Source: Apostichopus japonicus
Lineage: Eukaryota > Echinodermata > Holothuroidea > Aspidochirotida > Stichopodidae
Direction: 5' to 3'
Assembly (NCBI RefSeq): GCF_037975245.1
Contig: NC_092568.1
Span: 13,293,501 to 13,357,500, forward strand
DNA: 64,000 nucleotides
Part shown: in pieces, positions 47,569 through 60,199 of the stretch
Position numbering within the stretch: the stretch's first letter is position 1
How the letters are laid out: each line of letters begins with the position of its first letter
Notes under the pieces: generated by a model
What the model was told of the DNA's origin: nothing
Seen by the model: the letters and a program-made list of their open reading frames with translations, nothing else
Database searches by the model: none
Made by a program: the position numbers and the translations under genes

Positions 47569-50500
47569 AAGCCACTGCAGTCATGGCCTAAAAAGTGAAG
47601 AACATCACAATTAGGTGGCAAATCGCTTTTCTCATCTTAGTTTTTAGGATATGCTGGTGTTTACAAAGCGGCTCATTTGAGACCCCCATTGTTTCTTATC
47701 GGAGTCTTTAACTAGTGCATCTCAGGTGTTTTGTTACTATTAGAGATTTGCTCGAAAGGTCAGAGGTCAGGATTGAATCGTTAACTGGAAATCTTCAACC
47801 ATGAGTATCTGACGACCACCTCCCATTGAATAATCCAGACTGGGTAAACTTGTATGAGTAGGTACAGAGGAGGGAGAGTAGATGAAACAGCAAACAAACA
47901 TAAAAACCTGTCTAGTTTTAGGTAACAAAGCATTGTGTTCAGACATTCTATAAATAATGTGTGACCTTTTGCTGCCAAGTATAGAGTAAAGATAGGGTGA
48001 AGATTGTAAACAGTTCTTCAGCAACTTCCCACCTGTTATGACGCATCAAGGAGTTGATGTGATCTTCAAGATTTCATGTCCTTCATGAAACCCACTCTGA
48101 CAAGTCATTTCTTTCCTTCTTATATTAGAAACCTGGTTGCAGAAACCTGATATTGCTATGTGTTTCGTTTGGTTTTGAAATAACCCAAAAAGAGCAATTG
48201 TGAAGCCTTGATGTTACACATATTGTTGTATACTATAAGGTCATTGTAACTTCACATAGGGTAGGAGAAGATATCATTTGGAAGCTACATGGTAACATCT
48301 TCCCACACAACAAGCTCAATTTGAGTAAAGAAACTTGCTCTTCAGCAACCAGCCTGAAATAAACCCCTGTCCCCTATTTCGATGCAAAGGTACAAATCTC
48401 ACCAGGAACCAGTTGCAACAGTTATTGGAAAACTTCTTTCATCAGGATATATGTTCAATGTGCTGTCCCAGGAAGTAGAACCAGACATAAGACTTTCTCA
48501 AGTTAGTAATAGGTTGAAGTTATTTTGTAACTGCTGGAATATTTCATGTTTCACGTTTATACTGTAGGTTCTGGTAGCCTCTACAAACCATGGAATATTA
48601 AATAGATACCACCTGCAGTTTAATTGACAGGTTAACATTGGATGGATTAAGTCATTTTTTTCTTATTTCATTTTATCTTATTTGATTTTAAAGAACCGAT
48701 GGTGCAGTGGTTAGTTTCAGAGTGAACTGGTTAATATCCAGGACATATGGAATTTGTCAATTTTAACTTTTTTGGATAGATACCTGAAGGAGATTGCAAA
48801 ATGGCACACATTGGCGCAAATATTTCATGAATATTTCCTCTGGAAAGAAGCAGAATTTATTCAAATTTGTAGCATCTTGTAATCTCAAAGTTAGAATGTG
48901 ATATTTGGTGACCTTTTCACAGAAATTTTATTCATTAAAATTTTTGTTAAGCCCTTTAAATGTTTGGTTATTCAGTGTGGATGACACGTATGGGGTGAAA
49001 ATATTCATGGCTACATATTGCAGCATGTTAAAGGAATGGAAAGATGTGACTATAAGATTTTACAAAGTCATAGCTTGACAATGCTCAATTTAAAAGCTGT
49101 TAAGAGTAACATTTTATCCTGATTTTATGCAAGCCTGTATCATATTTTAAATGTCAATAGTTCTATAAAAGGTTTGTTGTAGTAGGCAAAAATTCCAATA
49201 ACTTGAACATTAATGTGTCTACTTTTCCTGCACATGATATAATGCTGTGATGTACAACATTTCAACCAAACATTACCTAGAAGTGTGTTCAATGAAATCC
49301 TAGTTACCCTGAGTTTCTTGTAACGTCTGTTGCGAATTTTGTTGTGTTTTTCCTTTCTTGGCCTATCAGACGTTAATTAGCCTGTCATGTGACTATCACT
49401 TTCAGTTTTTATTTGTTCTCTGTATATCCTCAAAAAAAGATGAAAGAGACATGAATATTAATAAGATATACAGATATCATGGAGCATACAGTATATAGTA
49501 TAGGCTACAAACAAGGAAAATGCAATAACAGAAAATATAGAAAGGAGAAATGGAAGCAAAAAGGACAACTACACAAGAACAGCCAAAGGCAACAACAGCT
49601 TGAAAGTAAACACAAGGGCAAAAGAAATTAAAATTGACCTAATATTTTAATGATTACTTTTCTGTAGATTCTTATCCTGTTAATTATTGCTGGTGAAGAT
49701 GGAAAAGCTAAAAACAATAACTGAAATGTCTCTTCTAATGGGGTTATGTTCAAGCTTATCATTAATTTCACATTTATGAAAGGCAAAACTAAAACAAAAT
49801 TGCATTGGAAATGAAATGATTTTCCTTACAAACAGCAATTACTGTATGCCAGAACAGTAGGTAGTCAGGTGAAATTTGCATGTCGGTGAAATTTGTTCTA
49901 AATTGAATATAATCTGATGGTAGACTTCACAAGCAACTATTAGACTATGCGTAAGGTACATGACAACATTACATTAAAATTGGTGGGACACAAACTTGAC
50001 TTGAACTATTCAGTTAATAACCACAGTATGATCAATTGATGGGTTATGTGATCCATAGTTGTCAGATTAGAGGGTGTCCAATTATGTGTGAATAATACAT
50101 ACCTGTGAGAGTCATCACAACAACTCTAAGTGCAGCTGATCAGGTGTACAATAATAGTGTTGATCCCCGGGTTATGTGAAACATACTGGTGTGAAGTTTG
50201 TCAACTTATATAACATTGACATACATAGCTGTCATTGGTTCCAATGACAACCAAAACATTGCAGTCACTGTATGAGGTGGCTTCATGTGTGTGTAAGTTT
50301 GCATCGTCAGTCAGTGTACATGTTGCACAAATCTCACCAAGAGGGTGGTACCTTTCTTGTGGTGACCCATGTTGAGTGGAAGAAATCCTTTTTTATTTTG
50401 TAGCAAATAGAAACTGTGTTAATACAATTTCCTTTTAGGCCTAAATCAAGAAAGGAAAATAATATATTATTGGGTAGTAGGATTTGCACAAGTTTAACAA

Positions 50501-52560
50501 TGTGTTCAACATATCTGTTTAAGACCTTTTCTAATTATACCTGATTCACTTTAAAACTGTGCCATTGGTTTGAAGGTCAAATGGTTTTCATGGATGGTTA
50601 ACCTTCAGGGCCATGTTTTGTTTGAGTGTTAGCTTATAAGTAGGTTTAGAGTTAGGCGCTCCACTTGTTGTAGCTTGTCATGCATACTAATTCAAGTTCC
50701 AGATGATTTATATTGTGGGTTAGGTAATCCTATACCTGCGGTTTAAAAGCAAATCTCTAAGGGTAATGTTTAAAACATGAATTTCAAAACTGACATATTT
50801 AGTGGAAGAAGTGCAACTGGATTGGATCAAATGCTAAAATTGGAGCTGTCTAGTAGTGGGGGGTATGACACTCTAAATGACCCTATTGCAGGTGTGCCAT
50901 TTCCTCTGTATCAGCATCAGTAGAACTATCAAGATTCAAATCCTTTTTTTTTGTTGGTTTGATCACAGCCGTTAGCTTGGTAAAACTTTGCAAATAACAA
51001 TATATAGGAAAGTATCATCATTTCTGGACGATATTTTGGTGGTACTGAACAAGTTCACTCTGATGGTCAGAAATGGCTTTAAGTGGGCAAGTTCACTCTG
51101 GAGTGGACAAGAATGGTCAGTATGTTGTCAAATGCCAAGCAAGTTTAGTATGCTGTGCTGAAGGATTATTCCAAGAAACAGAAAGTGATCATCAAAGATG
51201 TAGTTTATCTTTAGAATCAAATTATTTCGTCGTAATATTCTACAAGTTTTAGATTTAACCATGCATGACCTTCTTCATCCAGTCAGGTATGGACAAGCGT
51301 CTCAATACTTTAACCTACGATTTTGGATATTTTCTATCACCGATGTACTTTGGCTTGAATGTGAAGGTATCACTCTTTTCCATCTCTCAGGCTGAAATGG
51401 ATTACCAAGGTCTTACGTAGTTATGTCTATTCATTTTGAACTTTTGGAGATCTTTCCTACCCACAATGCAATTCTTTTGTTTCTGTTGCTATGTAAATTT
51501 GAGCTTACAGAGGCTCAATCCACGTCTGGTACATGCTTCATGACTTGTTTTTAACCAGTACAGATTGATGCATTGTCAAGGGCAATTTCTAGCTTGAGTT
51601 CATCAATTTTACATATCACTAGCTCCCCACAATTATGATGGTACCAACTTTGCATATGTGTGAGTGGGACTAATGTATCTATAATGACTGATGCATTCAT
51701 CCTCTTGCACTTTCTCTGTCTCACAGCCTGATCACAAATATCCTTTGATGATCCAAGCGGCAAAAGATGAACCACTTAAAATTCAGGCAGGCAAATTTGC
51801 ATATTTTCACAGTTGGTTTGTCGCACAGGTTGTGTGCTTGTCCAGCTGTATAGAACGGCATAGCCTATTTCTTGCAAACACATTTCAAGTGGATGTATTC
51901 TTGATACAGATTTTCTAAAGCAGATATCACATCACTGATGCAGTTATTTTCAACTCTGTGCATAAGTATTTTCTACAAAATATTAAACGGATATCGAAGA
52001 GGTAGAAAAAGTAACCTTTATAGCTTGAGCAAAATATGATTCCAGGCTGGGTAGTAGAATTCCCCATTTCAATAGCTTGTTCCTGACTGAAGGTTGTTTT
52101 GAAGTTACGGTAGTTTCCGCATATCCAAAGAAATAATGTAAGGTAGTGGGTGACGTATGATGTTATTGTGAGAAATGTTCTTAAAAAGATCTTAAGTCTG
52201 TTTTCATAAAACTGAAGATTCCTTCCAAAAATGTGTAACGCTTGGACTGCTCAATGTTCTGTGAATGTAAACTCTGGATTAAGAGATTCGTCAAAACCAG
52301 ATATGAGATATCTCATACAGACAAAAGAAACTTAAGTTCCATTTCAGGGAAACTCACCTTTCATATGCTAATCCATCCCTCTGTTTCCCCTCTTAGTTGA
52401 GGGTTGAAATTTAGCAAATCATGGAATAAATAGTAGATATCAGCATGAATCCAACCCTCAGAAAGCTCTTTGATGCTTCTTTCATTTCTGTGGTTATTGG
52501 AGATGCGGTATTGATCTTAAAACAGCTGGTTGAGTTTAATGCTAAACATTATGCTCACAG
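47569..52560 (+). other. Intron 3 stretch, nothing recognised
   Basis: About 5 kb without a supportable exon. A good acceptor-like site (CTGTCTCACAG at about 51716-51726) leads into a stop in the required phase. Remaining frames are short and motif-free. Confidence 0.5.
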
Positions 52561-52569
52561 GATTCGAAA

Positions 52570-52660
52570 TTCCGGCTATCTACTGGCTCGATGCCAGTGG
52601 ATATCACCGTTTGCCAGTAGAAAGAAAAGAATGCACTGGCAGTTTATCTGCCAGTGCAAA
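52570..52660. repeat. Clustered ACTGGC/GCCAGT palindromes
   Basis: ACTGGC-TCGAT-GCCAGT (about 52582-52598) is a 6-bp stem with a 5-base loop. TGCACTGGCAG-TTTAT-CTGCCAGTGCA (52632-52658) is a perfect 11-bp stem with a 5-base loop. Single copies lie near 52612 and 52737. The first resembles the spacing of NFI palindromes (TTGGC-N5-GCCAA), with C for T at the outer position. Confidence 0.6.
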
Positions 52661-54150
52661 TTGATGTTGCTTTTGTATTCTATGAAGGGAAAGAAAGGCA
52701 AGTGGGAATTTGATTTTGGTCAGTAGATTTGCTTATGCACTGGCATTGTTTGACAAGTTGCTACTTCTATGCCTGGGGGACTTAGAGTACTTGTACATAC
52801 AGTCATATGACTACAGTGTATTGGTTCAAAACTAATTATTTCAAGGCTAGCAGGTTATTAATCGCTTGATGGCCATAAAAACTTCAGCACGTAATTTTGT
52901 CCATTGTTGGCACAGATGTGACAGAAAGGAAACAAAAGATTTTTTGTCTCAATTACATTTTTTCTCAAATCACTGTTGGAATGATTTTGACTACAAAGTG
53001 TAGCAGATTTGCTTCTGGAAATATTTATATTGTATTTGTAGCAATGGTTTAGAAATCCCAAAGTGACCAATGTTTGGATTTGCTTTGGTATCTGCTTTGC
53101 TTACATTTAAATCTTAGTTTTAATCTGTGGCAGACTATAATGGACAGAAGACCACACAGTTCTCACAGAGTGATCAGCTGTTGATTCTTTATCAAACTTA
53201 AAAAGGCTGACAGATCCTCCATGTTATGATAGTCTTCAAACATACAACAGCTTCATATGTGCATCGTTAATCTGTCTTCATAACTCACACAAGAAGAAAC
53301 AATTAAGATTAATAGGAATTTGTTTTTTTACCTTTTCTTTTTGTTTGAAGGAAGAATTCTACATGGCCTACCGATGACTTTAATAACACAACAAGAATAA
53401 CTGCTTGTAATTTTTAAGTTGGCTGTTAATGACTGTCGAACATGAAAAATCATTAACCGTCTGACTTGTTTAACGTCGGATGTGAGCTCTCGAGTATGTC
53501 ATCAGAACTCATCTTCTTGGATCGTCAAGGGATCAAATGCAAATTTCCTTCCCCCACAGAATACCCAAAGTTATAATTATGTGGTCGTAAAACCAACAGC
53601 CAACTATAACATTACGATGAAATAGAAATAACAAAACAAAGTAATTAGATATGAGAATTGAAGATAAGAAGTACATTCAAAGATGAAGAGAATATAACTT
53701 GTATTTATTTATTGCCGACTAATTCTGCAGACTCGGAAGATAAACAGTGTAAGAATTGAGTAGTTTTGTTCGCTGTGGTGGATATGCTTGTAACTGATCA
53801 ACCCTTCTTGCCTCCCTCTCATCCCTCCTCTATGCAAGTGTAACCCCAGGTTCAACCCTCCCACCACCACCACCCAGGGGACTTTTTCTTAGGTGGAGGA
53901 GCAACGTTCGTTTGGGTGTAGTAGTGTCTCTTACATCCACCGAGATACCCTGTTAGGCACATTATCACCTTGCACCTTATGTATGAAAAACTGGAACAAC
54001 TGACTCGTTTAAATCCACAACGGAATTGAAATACACAAAAGCATGGTTACACAATTAATGTATAAACAATTAAAAGAAGCAAAATGAAAAGATAAAGAAG
54101 GGGAACAACAAATTTTAATTATTCATCATAAAACAGTTTGTAAATCAGAC
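52661..54150 (+). other. Intron 3 stretch, nothing recognised
   Basis: No gene or structured repeat before the satellite. Confidence 0.5.
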
Positions 54151-56622
54151 TATAGTCAGTCTGAGGGATTTATCATGTTTATTATTAATATATTTACCGT
54201 GAGCTACTATAGTCAGTCTGAGGGAATCATCATGTATATTATTAATATATTTACCGTGAGCTACTATAGTCAGTCTGAGGGAATCATCATGTATATTATT
54301 AATATATTTACCGTGAGCTACTATAGTCAGTCTGAGGGAATCATCATGTATATTATTAATATATTTACCGTGAGCTACTATAGTCAGTCTGAGGGATTTA
54401 TCATGTTTATTATTAATATATTTACCGTGAGCTACTATAGTCAGTCTGAGGGATTTATCATGTATATTATTAATATATTTACCGTGAGCTACTATAGTCA
54501 GTCTGAGGGAATCATCATGTATATTATTAATATATTTACCGTGAGCTACTATAGTCAGTCTGAGGGATTTATCATGTTTATTATTAATATATTTACCGTG
54601 AGCTACTATAGTCAGTCTGAGGGATTTATCATGTATATTATTAATATATTTACCGTGAGCTACTATAGTCAGTCTGAGGGAATCATCATGTATATTATTA
54701 ATATATTTACCGTGAGCTACTATAGTCAGTCTGAGGGATTTATCATGTTTATTATTAATATATTTACCGTGAGCTACTATAGTCAGTCTGAGGGATTTAT
54801 CATGTATATTATTAATATATTTACCGTGAGCTACTATAGTCAGTCTGAGGGAATCATCATGTATATTATTAATATATTTACCGTGAGCTACTATAGTCAG
54901 TCTGAGGGAATCATCATGTATATTATTAATATATTTACCGTGAGCTACTATAGTCAGTCTGAGGGAATCATCATGTATATTATTAATATATTTACCGTGA
55001 GCTACTATAGTCAGTCTGAGGGATTTATCATGTTTATTATTAATATATTTACCGTGAGCTACTATAGTCAGTCTGAGGGATTTATCATGTATATTATTAA
55101 TATATTTACCGTGAGCTACTATAGTCAGTCTGAGGGATTTATCATGTTTATTATTAATATATTTACTGTGAGCTACTATAGTCAGTCTGAGGGATTTATC
55201 ATGTTTATTATTAATATATTTACCGTGAGCTACTATAGTCAGTCTGAGGGATTTATCATGTTTATTATTAATATATTTACTGTGAGCTACTATAGTCAGT
55301 CTGAGGGAATCATCATGTATATTATTAATATATTTACTGTGAGCTACTATAGTCAGTCTGAGGGAATCATCATGTATATTATTAATATATTTACCGTGAG
55401 CTACTATAGTCAGTCTGAGGGAATCATCATGTATATTATTAATATATTTACCGTGAGCTACTATAGTCAGTCTGAGGGAATCATCATGTATATTATTAAT
55501 ATATTTACCGTGAGCTACTATAGTCAGTCTGAGGGATTTATCATGTTTATTATTAATATATTTACCGTGAGCTACTATAGTCAGTCTGAGGGATTTATCA
55601 TGTATATTATTAATATATTTACCGTGAGCTACTATAGTCAGTCTGAGGGATTTATCATGTTTATTATTAATATATTTACTGTGAGCTACTATAGTCAGTC
55701 TGAGGGAATCATCATGTATATTATTAATATATTTACCGTGAGCTACTATAGTCAGTCTGAGGGAATCATCATGTATATTATTAATATATTTACCGTGAGC
55801 TACTATAGTCAGTCTGAGGGATTTATCATGTTTATTATTAATATATTTACTGTGAGCTACTATAGTCAGTCTGAGGGATTTATCATGTTTATTATTAATA
55901 TATTTACTGTGAGCTACTATAGTCAGTCTGAGGGAATCATCATGTATATTATTAATATATTTACCGTGAGCTACTATAGTCAGTCTGAGGGAATCATCAT
56001 GTATATTATTAATATATTTACCGTGAGCTACTATAGTCAGTCTGAGGGATTTATCATGTTTATTATTAATATATTTACTGTGAGCTACTATAGTCAGTCT
56101 GAGGGATTTATCATGTTTATTATTAATATATTTACTGTGAGCTACTATAGTCAGTCTGAGGGATTTATCATGTTTATTATTAATATATTTACCGTGAGCT
56201 ACTATAGTCAGTCTGAGGGAATCATCATGTATATTATTAATATATTTACCGTGAGCTACTATAGTCAGTCTGAGGGATTTATCATGTTTATTATTAATAT
56301 ATTTACCGTGAGCTACTATAGTCAGTCTGAGGGAATCATCATGTTTATTATTAATATATTTACCGTGAGCTACTATAGTCAGTCTGAGGGAATCATCATG
56401 TATATTATTAATATATTTACCGTGAGCTACTATAGTCAGTCTGAGGGAATCATCATGTATATTATTAATATATTTACCGTGAGCTACTATAGTCAGTCTG
56501 AGGGAATCATCATGTATATTATTAATATATTTACCGTGAGCTACTATAGTCAGTCTGAGGGAATCATCATGTACTGTATATTATTAATATATTTACTGTG
56601 AGGTACTATAGTCAGTCTAAGG
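54151..56622. repeat. 57-bp satellite, 42 full units, open for 808 codons on +
   Basis: Unit: ATGTATATTATTAATATATT, then TACCGTGAGCTACTATAGTC, then AGTCTGAGGGAATCATC. Forty-two complete units run from 54175 to about 56568, with partial units at both edges. Since 57 is 19 codons and one frame has no stop, the array reads as a 19-residue repeat (MYIINIFTVSYYSQSEGII). Units differ at linked sites: TAT/TTT after the ATG, ATC/TTT before the end, and silent ACC/ACT. A three-unit pattern (171 bp) recurs in units 5-11. The near-absence of random changes points to recent expansion or homogenisation. It lies in intron 3, with no splice or start context making it a likely protein. Confidence 0.93.
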
Positions 56623-58014
56623 GAATTGTAAGATCAGCATTGGGATTACTAACAAACATGAGTGTATTTTTTTTATTTCCAATAAACCTAGTAGATTCTT
56701 AAAGTTGTGAATATTTATTTCACTTCTAAAGTATTATCAATTGTCAAAACTTATGGTAGTGATTTTTGGAATTAGTTTAGGCTAATTATGCAAATCTGGT
56801 AGGAATGGTAAGAATTACCTGAAAGTGGAAGCCATCTCCTCTTTGGTTAATATGTAAGTGTTCAATAGATGTAAGCATCCTCTACCGGCTCAACTGATTG
56901 AATTTATGCAAGTTCTACATGATAATGATAATATTTGACATTAGTTTTCGAAATGATCAGACTTTCTTGAGATAGTAAACATCTGTTTAAACAGATAAAT
57001 GCTTCAGACTAGAACACTGTTAGTTTGTTTTCTTGTATTAACATAAAGTGGATATCTTTTATACACAATTGTTAACATAACCAGCTTACCTTTCGTCAAA
57101 TTATAATGTATTCAGCATAGATCCAGCTAATGAATTTTTTGATTGGAATTAAAAAATAAAGCTTTACTGTAAATATTATCTTTTTTTGTCAAAATAATAT
57201 TTCCTGTTCAAACTGAAATGAAGACAAATTATTCATGGCTCTAAACAATCAAGTATTAAACACGTTGGATTTTTACAGAGTTAAGCCTGTATTAACTGTT
57301 TCATCAGATATTCAGCAAAATAAGTGGGTAGATTGCTATGTCAGAGGCTTTGAGCCAATACAGTGATATATTGCCCTTAAAGTGATTGGTTATTGTATTC
57401 ATTGCTGCTGAAAATATTGTTACAGGTCTGCAGAATTATTGAAATATAATTCATTCTTTACTCATCAGAGATTTTATTAGATATTCTACAAGTTTAACTC
57501 AAGAAAGGAGGAAGATCTTAACTTTTTCATGTTGTTACTTTCTTATTTATATGTTCAGTCACAGTTTTTTTGCAGTAGCCATTCACAATAACATGTGCTC
57601 AATGTAAAATACCATGTCATTGCTTTAAAACCAGAAGAACTTTTTTCATCAAAACTTGTTGTAAACTTGTTTGAAATGAACGAGTGCATTTAACATTCGT
57701 TATGTCCTGTAATCTATATATTCACAGTACTGTACTCCCTCACCTTATATAACCAATACATTACATGGGAAGATGTCACACTTTTTCTATAAAAACAAAT
57801 AAAAGACACACAAAAAGAAAGAAAAAAAGGACGAAAATTAAAGAAAGCATGTGTGGAAGCTTGGGTATGGGCAAACTAGATGTGATGTTTTCAATTTCAG
57901 GTCTATACCATTGAAACATGTTGAATGTATAGTCGAAGCAATCTATTCATTCAATTCTTTCGTAATTGTTGATGCTTATTGACTTACTGTTTGTGTTTTC
58001 ATTTATTACAACAG
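56623..58014 (+). other. Intron 3, 3' end
   Basis: AT-rich. No exon before the acceptor TTTCATTTATTACAACAG. Near 57721-57740 there is TACTGTA within CAGTACTGTAC. Confidence 0.6.
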
Positions 58015-58091
58015 GTTCCATCGCTCATGAAGGCACCAGTCCATTGACTCATGAGTTATTCGAAAACAACCTTGGAGCAAACATCTTGCAG
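58015..58091 (+). CDS. NPAS3: bHLH-PAS factor, coding exon 4 (start of PAS-A)
   Basis: The acceptor is ATTACAACAG|GT; GT completes the glycine begun by the G of exon 3. It encodes residues 176-201, GSIAHEGTSPLTHELFENNL then GANILQ. The segment ELFENNLGANILQ matches the conserved start of PAS-A in the NPAS1/3 class (pattern xxFExxLGxxILQ). The donor GCAG|GTATGT is good, and the exon ends in phase 0. The preceding linker is short compared with the corresponding vertebrate region. Confidence 0.92.
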
Positions 58092-59442
58092 GTATGTGTA
58101 GTCTATTGGCTAAAACTAGCCAACCGTTATTGAGTGTAGAAATAGCTCTACTTAAACTGAAGGAAAAGAAAATTAATACAAGTAAAACTTTAAAAAATGT
58201 CCTTTGCAGCAGCAAGCTCGCACTGATATTGAGAGAGTGGATTTAAATTATATTATTGCTCAAGCTAATTTGTCTTTTACAATTCTCTTTTTGAAAATAA
58301 TTTGTTGTGAATTTCCGGTAAGAAAATTGTTTTACAAACAAAAGTTTCAATTATCTCGCCTTTTTGTTTATCCCTACACACACAAGCTTGGAGCAAAGCT
58401 CTTTGCACTTTCTTGAGAGAAATAAAGCATTATTGATCCTAAATCTTCATACTACTCAGCTCTTTTTCATTTAAAAAAAGGAATATTTTTATTTAATTTT
58501 CTTAACTGGAAGAAAGTTGTTGCAACCTTGATCAATATGTTGGATAAGCTTCCAGTTGATGAAAGCTCAAAACCTGTTTAGCAGACTTTCACTTTAGTTT
58601 GTTTTTTTGTGAATTAAGAAGATTTTTGGTGGATTATAATTTGCAATTGTAAGAGCAAAATGGTTATCAATCTGAAGTTCTTTGTCAATTTTATTATTCA
58701 TTGAGGTTTGATCGGATTTGGTTCTATGCAAATGTTTTAGACCAATGTTCTTTCTTGATTATTCATTGTGGTTTGATAGCAGTAATAAATTATACATTTC
58801 TATTAAAAGTCTATTAAAAGATGTAACCAGTGTTGATTCTTAATTGTTTAATAGAGTTATCTTTAAAGTGAGAACAGTAACAAATTATGCATTTCCAAAT
58901 ATGTGAACATCACAAAAGACAACAGTAAGGTAATAGCAATTATAATAATATGATGCTACCTGTGATAAAAGCCAATCAGGGTACTCAAGGCTTATCCATC
59001 TTAAGTTAAATGTAGACATGCAGGTCAATGTGTCAATGCTTTTCTCCTTCTTCTTTGTTGGTTGTGAGATTTGCAAGGAGGGGGGGGGGGGGGGGGGGTT
59101 AAGAGGTGGCAACATATATTGATAATCATTGGCAATACTGTTGATGGAAGAAGCAAAGAGAATTTTTGTCATCTTATTCATTACCCTCTGTAAATGTTGT
59201 GGCAGTTCTCTACACCACTGCAAAACTCAACCACAGTGCAATGAAACTGACAAAGTTTCAACTTGCAATTGCATGCAAAGTCTCACAAAGATAGTACTTT
59301 GATTTGTTGTACCCCCTCCCCCTCCCCCAAGATTAGAAACCATCTATCCCCTATCCATATTTCCCCAGATTAGAAGTGTTTTTGGTTGACTGTTTAATCA
59401 TTCACCATTCTTTTTTCTTTTCTTGTTACTTGTATTTTACAG
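58092..59442 (+). other. Intron 4
   Basis: About 1.35 kb, no other gene. Holds a 19-base G run at 59080-59098. Ends with a T-rich tract and TATTTTACAG. Confidence 0.85.
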
Positions 59443-59532
59443 GCTTTGGATGGCTTTCTCTTTAACCTATGCAGTGATGGTCGCTTCCTTTACATTTCAG
59501 AAACAGTTTCAATATATTTAGGCCTTTCACAG
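59443..59532 (+). CDS. NPAS3: bHLH-PAS factor, coding exon 5 (PAS-A core)
   Basis: Exactly 30 codons in phase 0 at both ends, residues 202-231: [15 protein letters not shown], then [15 protein letters not shown]. [29 protein letters not shown] is the strongly conserved PAS-A strand-helix segment of the NPAS1/3/trachealess class. The donor TCACAG|GTAAGA is near consensus. Skipping this exon would keep the frame but destroy PAS-A. Confidence 0.96.
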
Positions 59533-59880
59533 GTAAGAAGGCAACTTGAGAGCGTTTTATGTAACAATATGTAAATAAAACCATGGACTGAAGTGTACAC
59601 TTGTACAGCGATAATGGACTGGTTGGTGCTTAGATAAGAAATGGTTCAGAAAGAAGGCTGGTAATCTTTCTGGGGCAGGAATGGGGGCCCAGCTCTTATT
59701 TCTCGGCCCACCTCACTTATTGCAAATAGAAAGCTTGAAAAAATTGATGAATTTGTTTATCAATGCATCATAAGTTCCTCTCCTTTTTGTGTAAAAATAT
59801 TATATAAAAGAGAATAGAAAAAAAACTGTTAGCAAACTGCTTATCTACTGCAAAAAACCTGTGTAGGTAAATATATAAAA

Positions 59881-59931
59881 GTTAGAGGGCCTGACGTTTC
59901 TATCGTAGCAGGATGGTCTTCAGAGGCTAAC
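59881..59931 (-). ncRNA. Hammerhead-ribozyme-like motif at the 3' end of the retroelement remnant
   Basis: On the minus strand the 51 bases read GTTAG-CCT-CTGAAGA, a 16-base segment, GAAAC-GTC-AGG-CCCT-CTAAC. CTGANGA and GAAA are the two conserved hammerhead core blocks, and GTC fits the cleavage triplet. GTTAG/CTAAC and CCT/AGG can pair as stem I. Stem II is poor (only ATC/GAT) and stem III is minimal, so this copy is probably inactive. Penelope-like elements are known to carry hammerheads in their terminal repeats, which supports the idea. It could be a non-ribozyme retroelement 3' end. Confidence 0.35.
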
Positions 59932-60199
59932 TGAAATAAAACCAAAGAACACATTAAGGTACACATATGGACAGACAGTAGTTACATTGGACAAATGAGC
60001 AAAGAAAAGAGCAAAATTAGAACAACAAGGGAGAGGTGAGATGAAAAGTGATGAGAGGATTAGGAGATGAGGGGTGCAACAATGGGAGGTAATAAGAAAT
60101 GGAGGTGAAAAGGGATTAGGAAGGATAACTTGTGAATATGAATAGAAAGGAAGAGCGAGGCTGGAGGAATGGGGGGGGGGGAGAGAATTGGAGGGGTTT

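Noticed and set aside
48697-48720. Second tRNA/SINE head (TGGTGCAGTGGTTAG)
   Set aside because: No box B downstream, so insufficient evidence.
51727-51918. Exon after CTGTCTCACAG, open for 75 codons
   Set aside because: In the phase required between exons 3 and 4 it begins with a stop. No suitable donor and no PAS-like sequence.
54175-56601. 808-residue protein made of 19-residue repeats
   Set aside because: The unit is 57 bp with one stop-free frame, so an array is automatically open. It lies inside intron 3 and has no start context, signal or domain.
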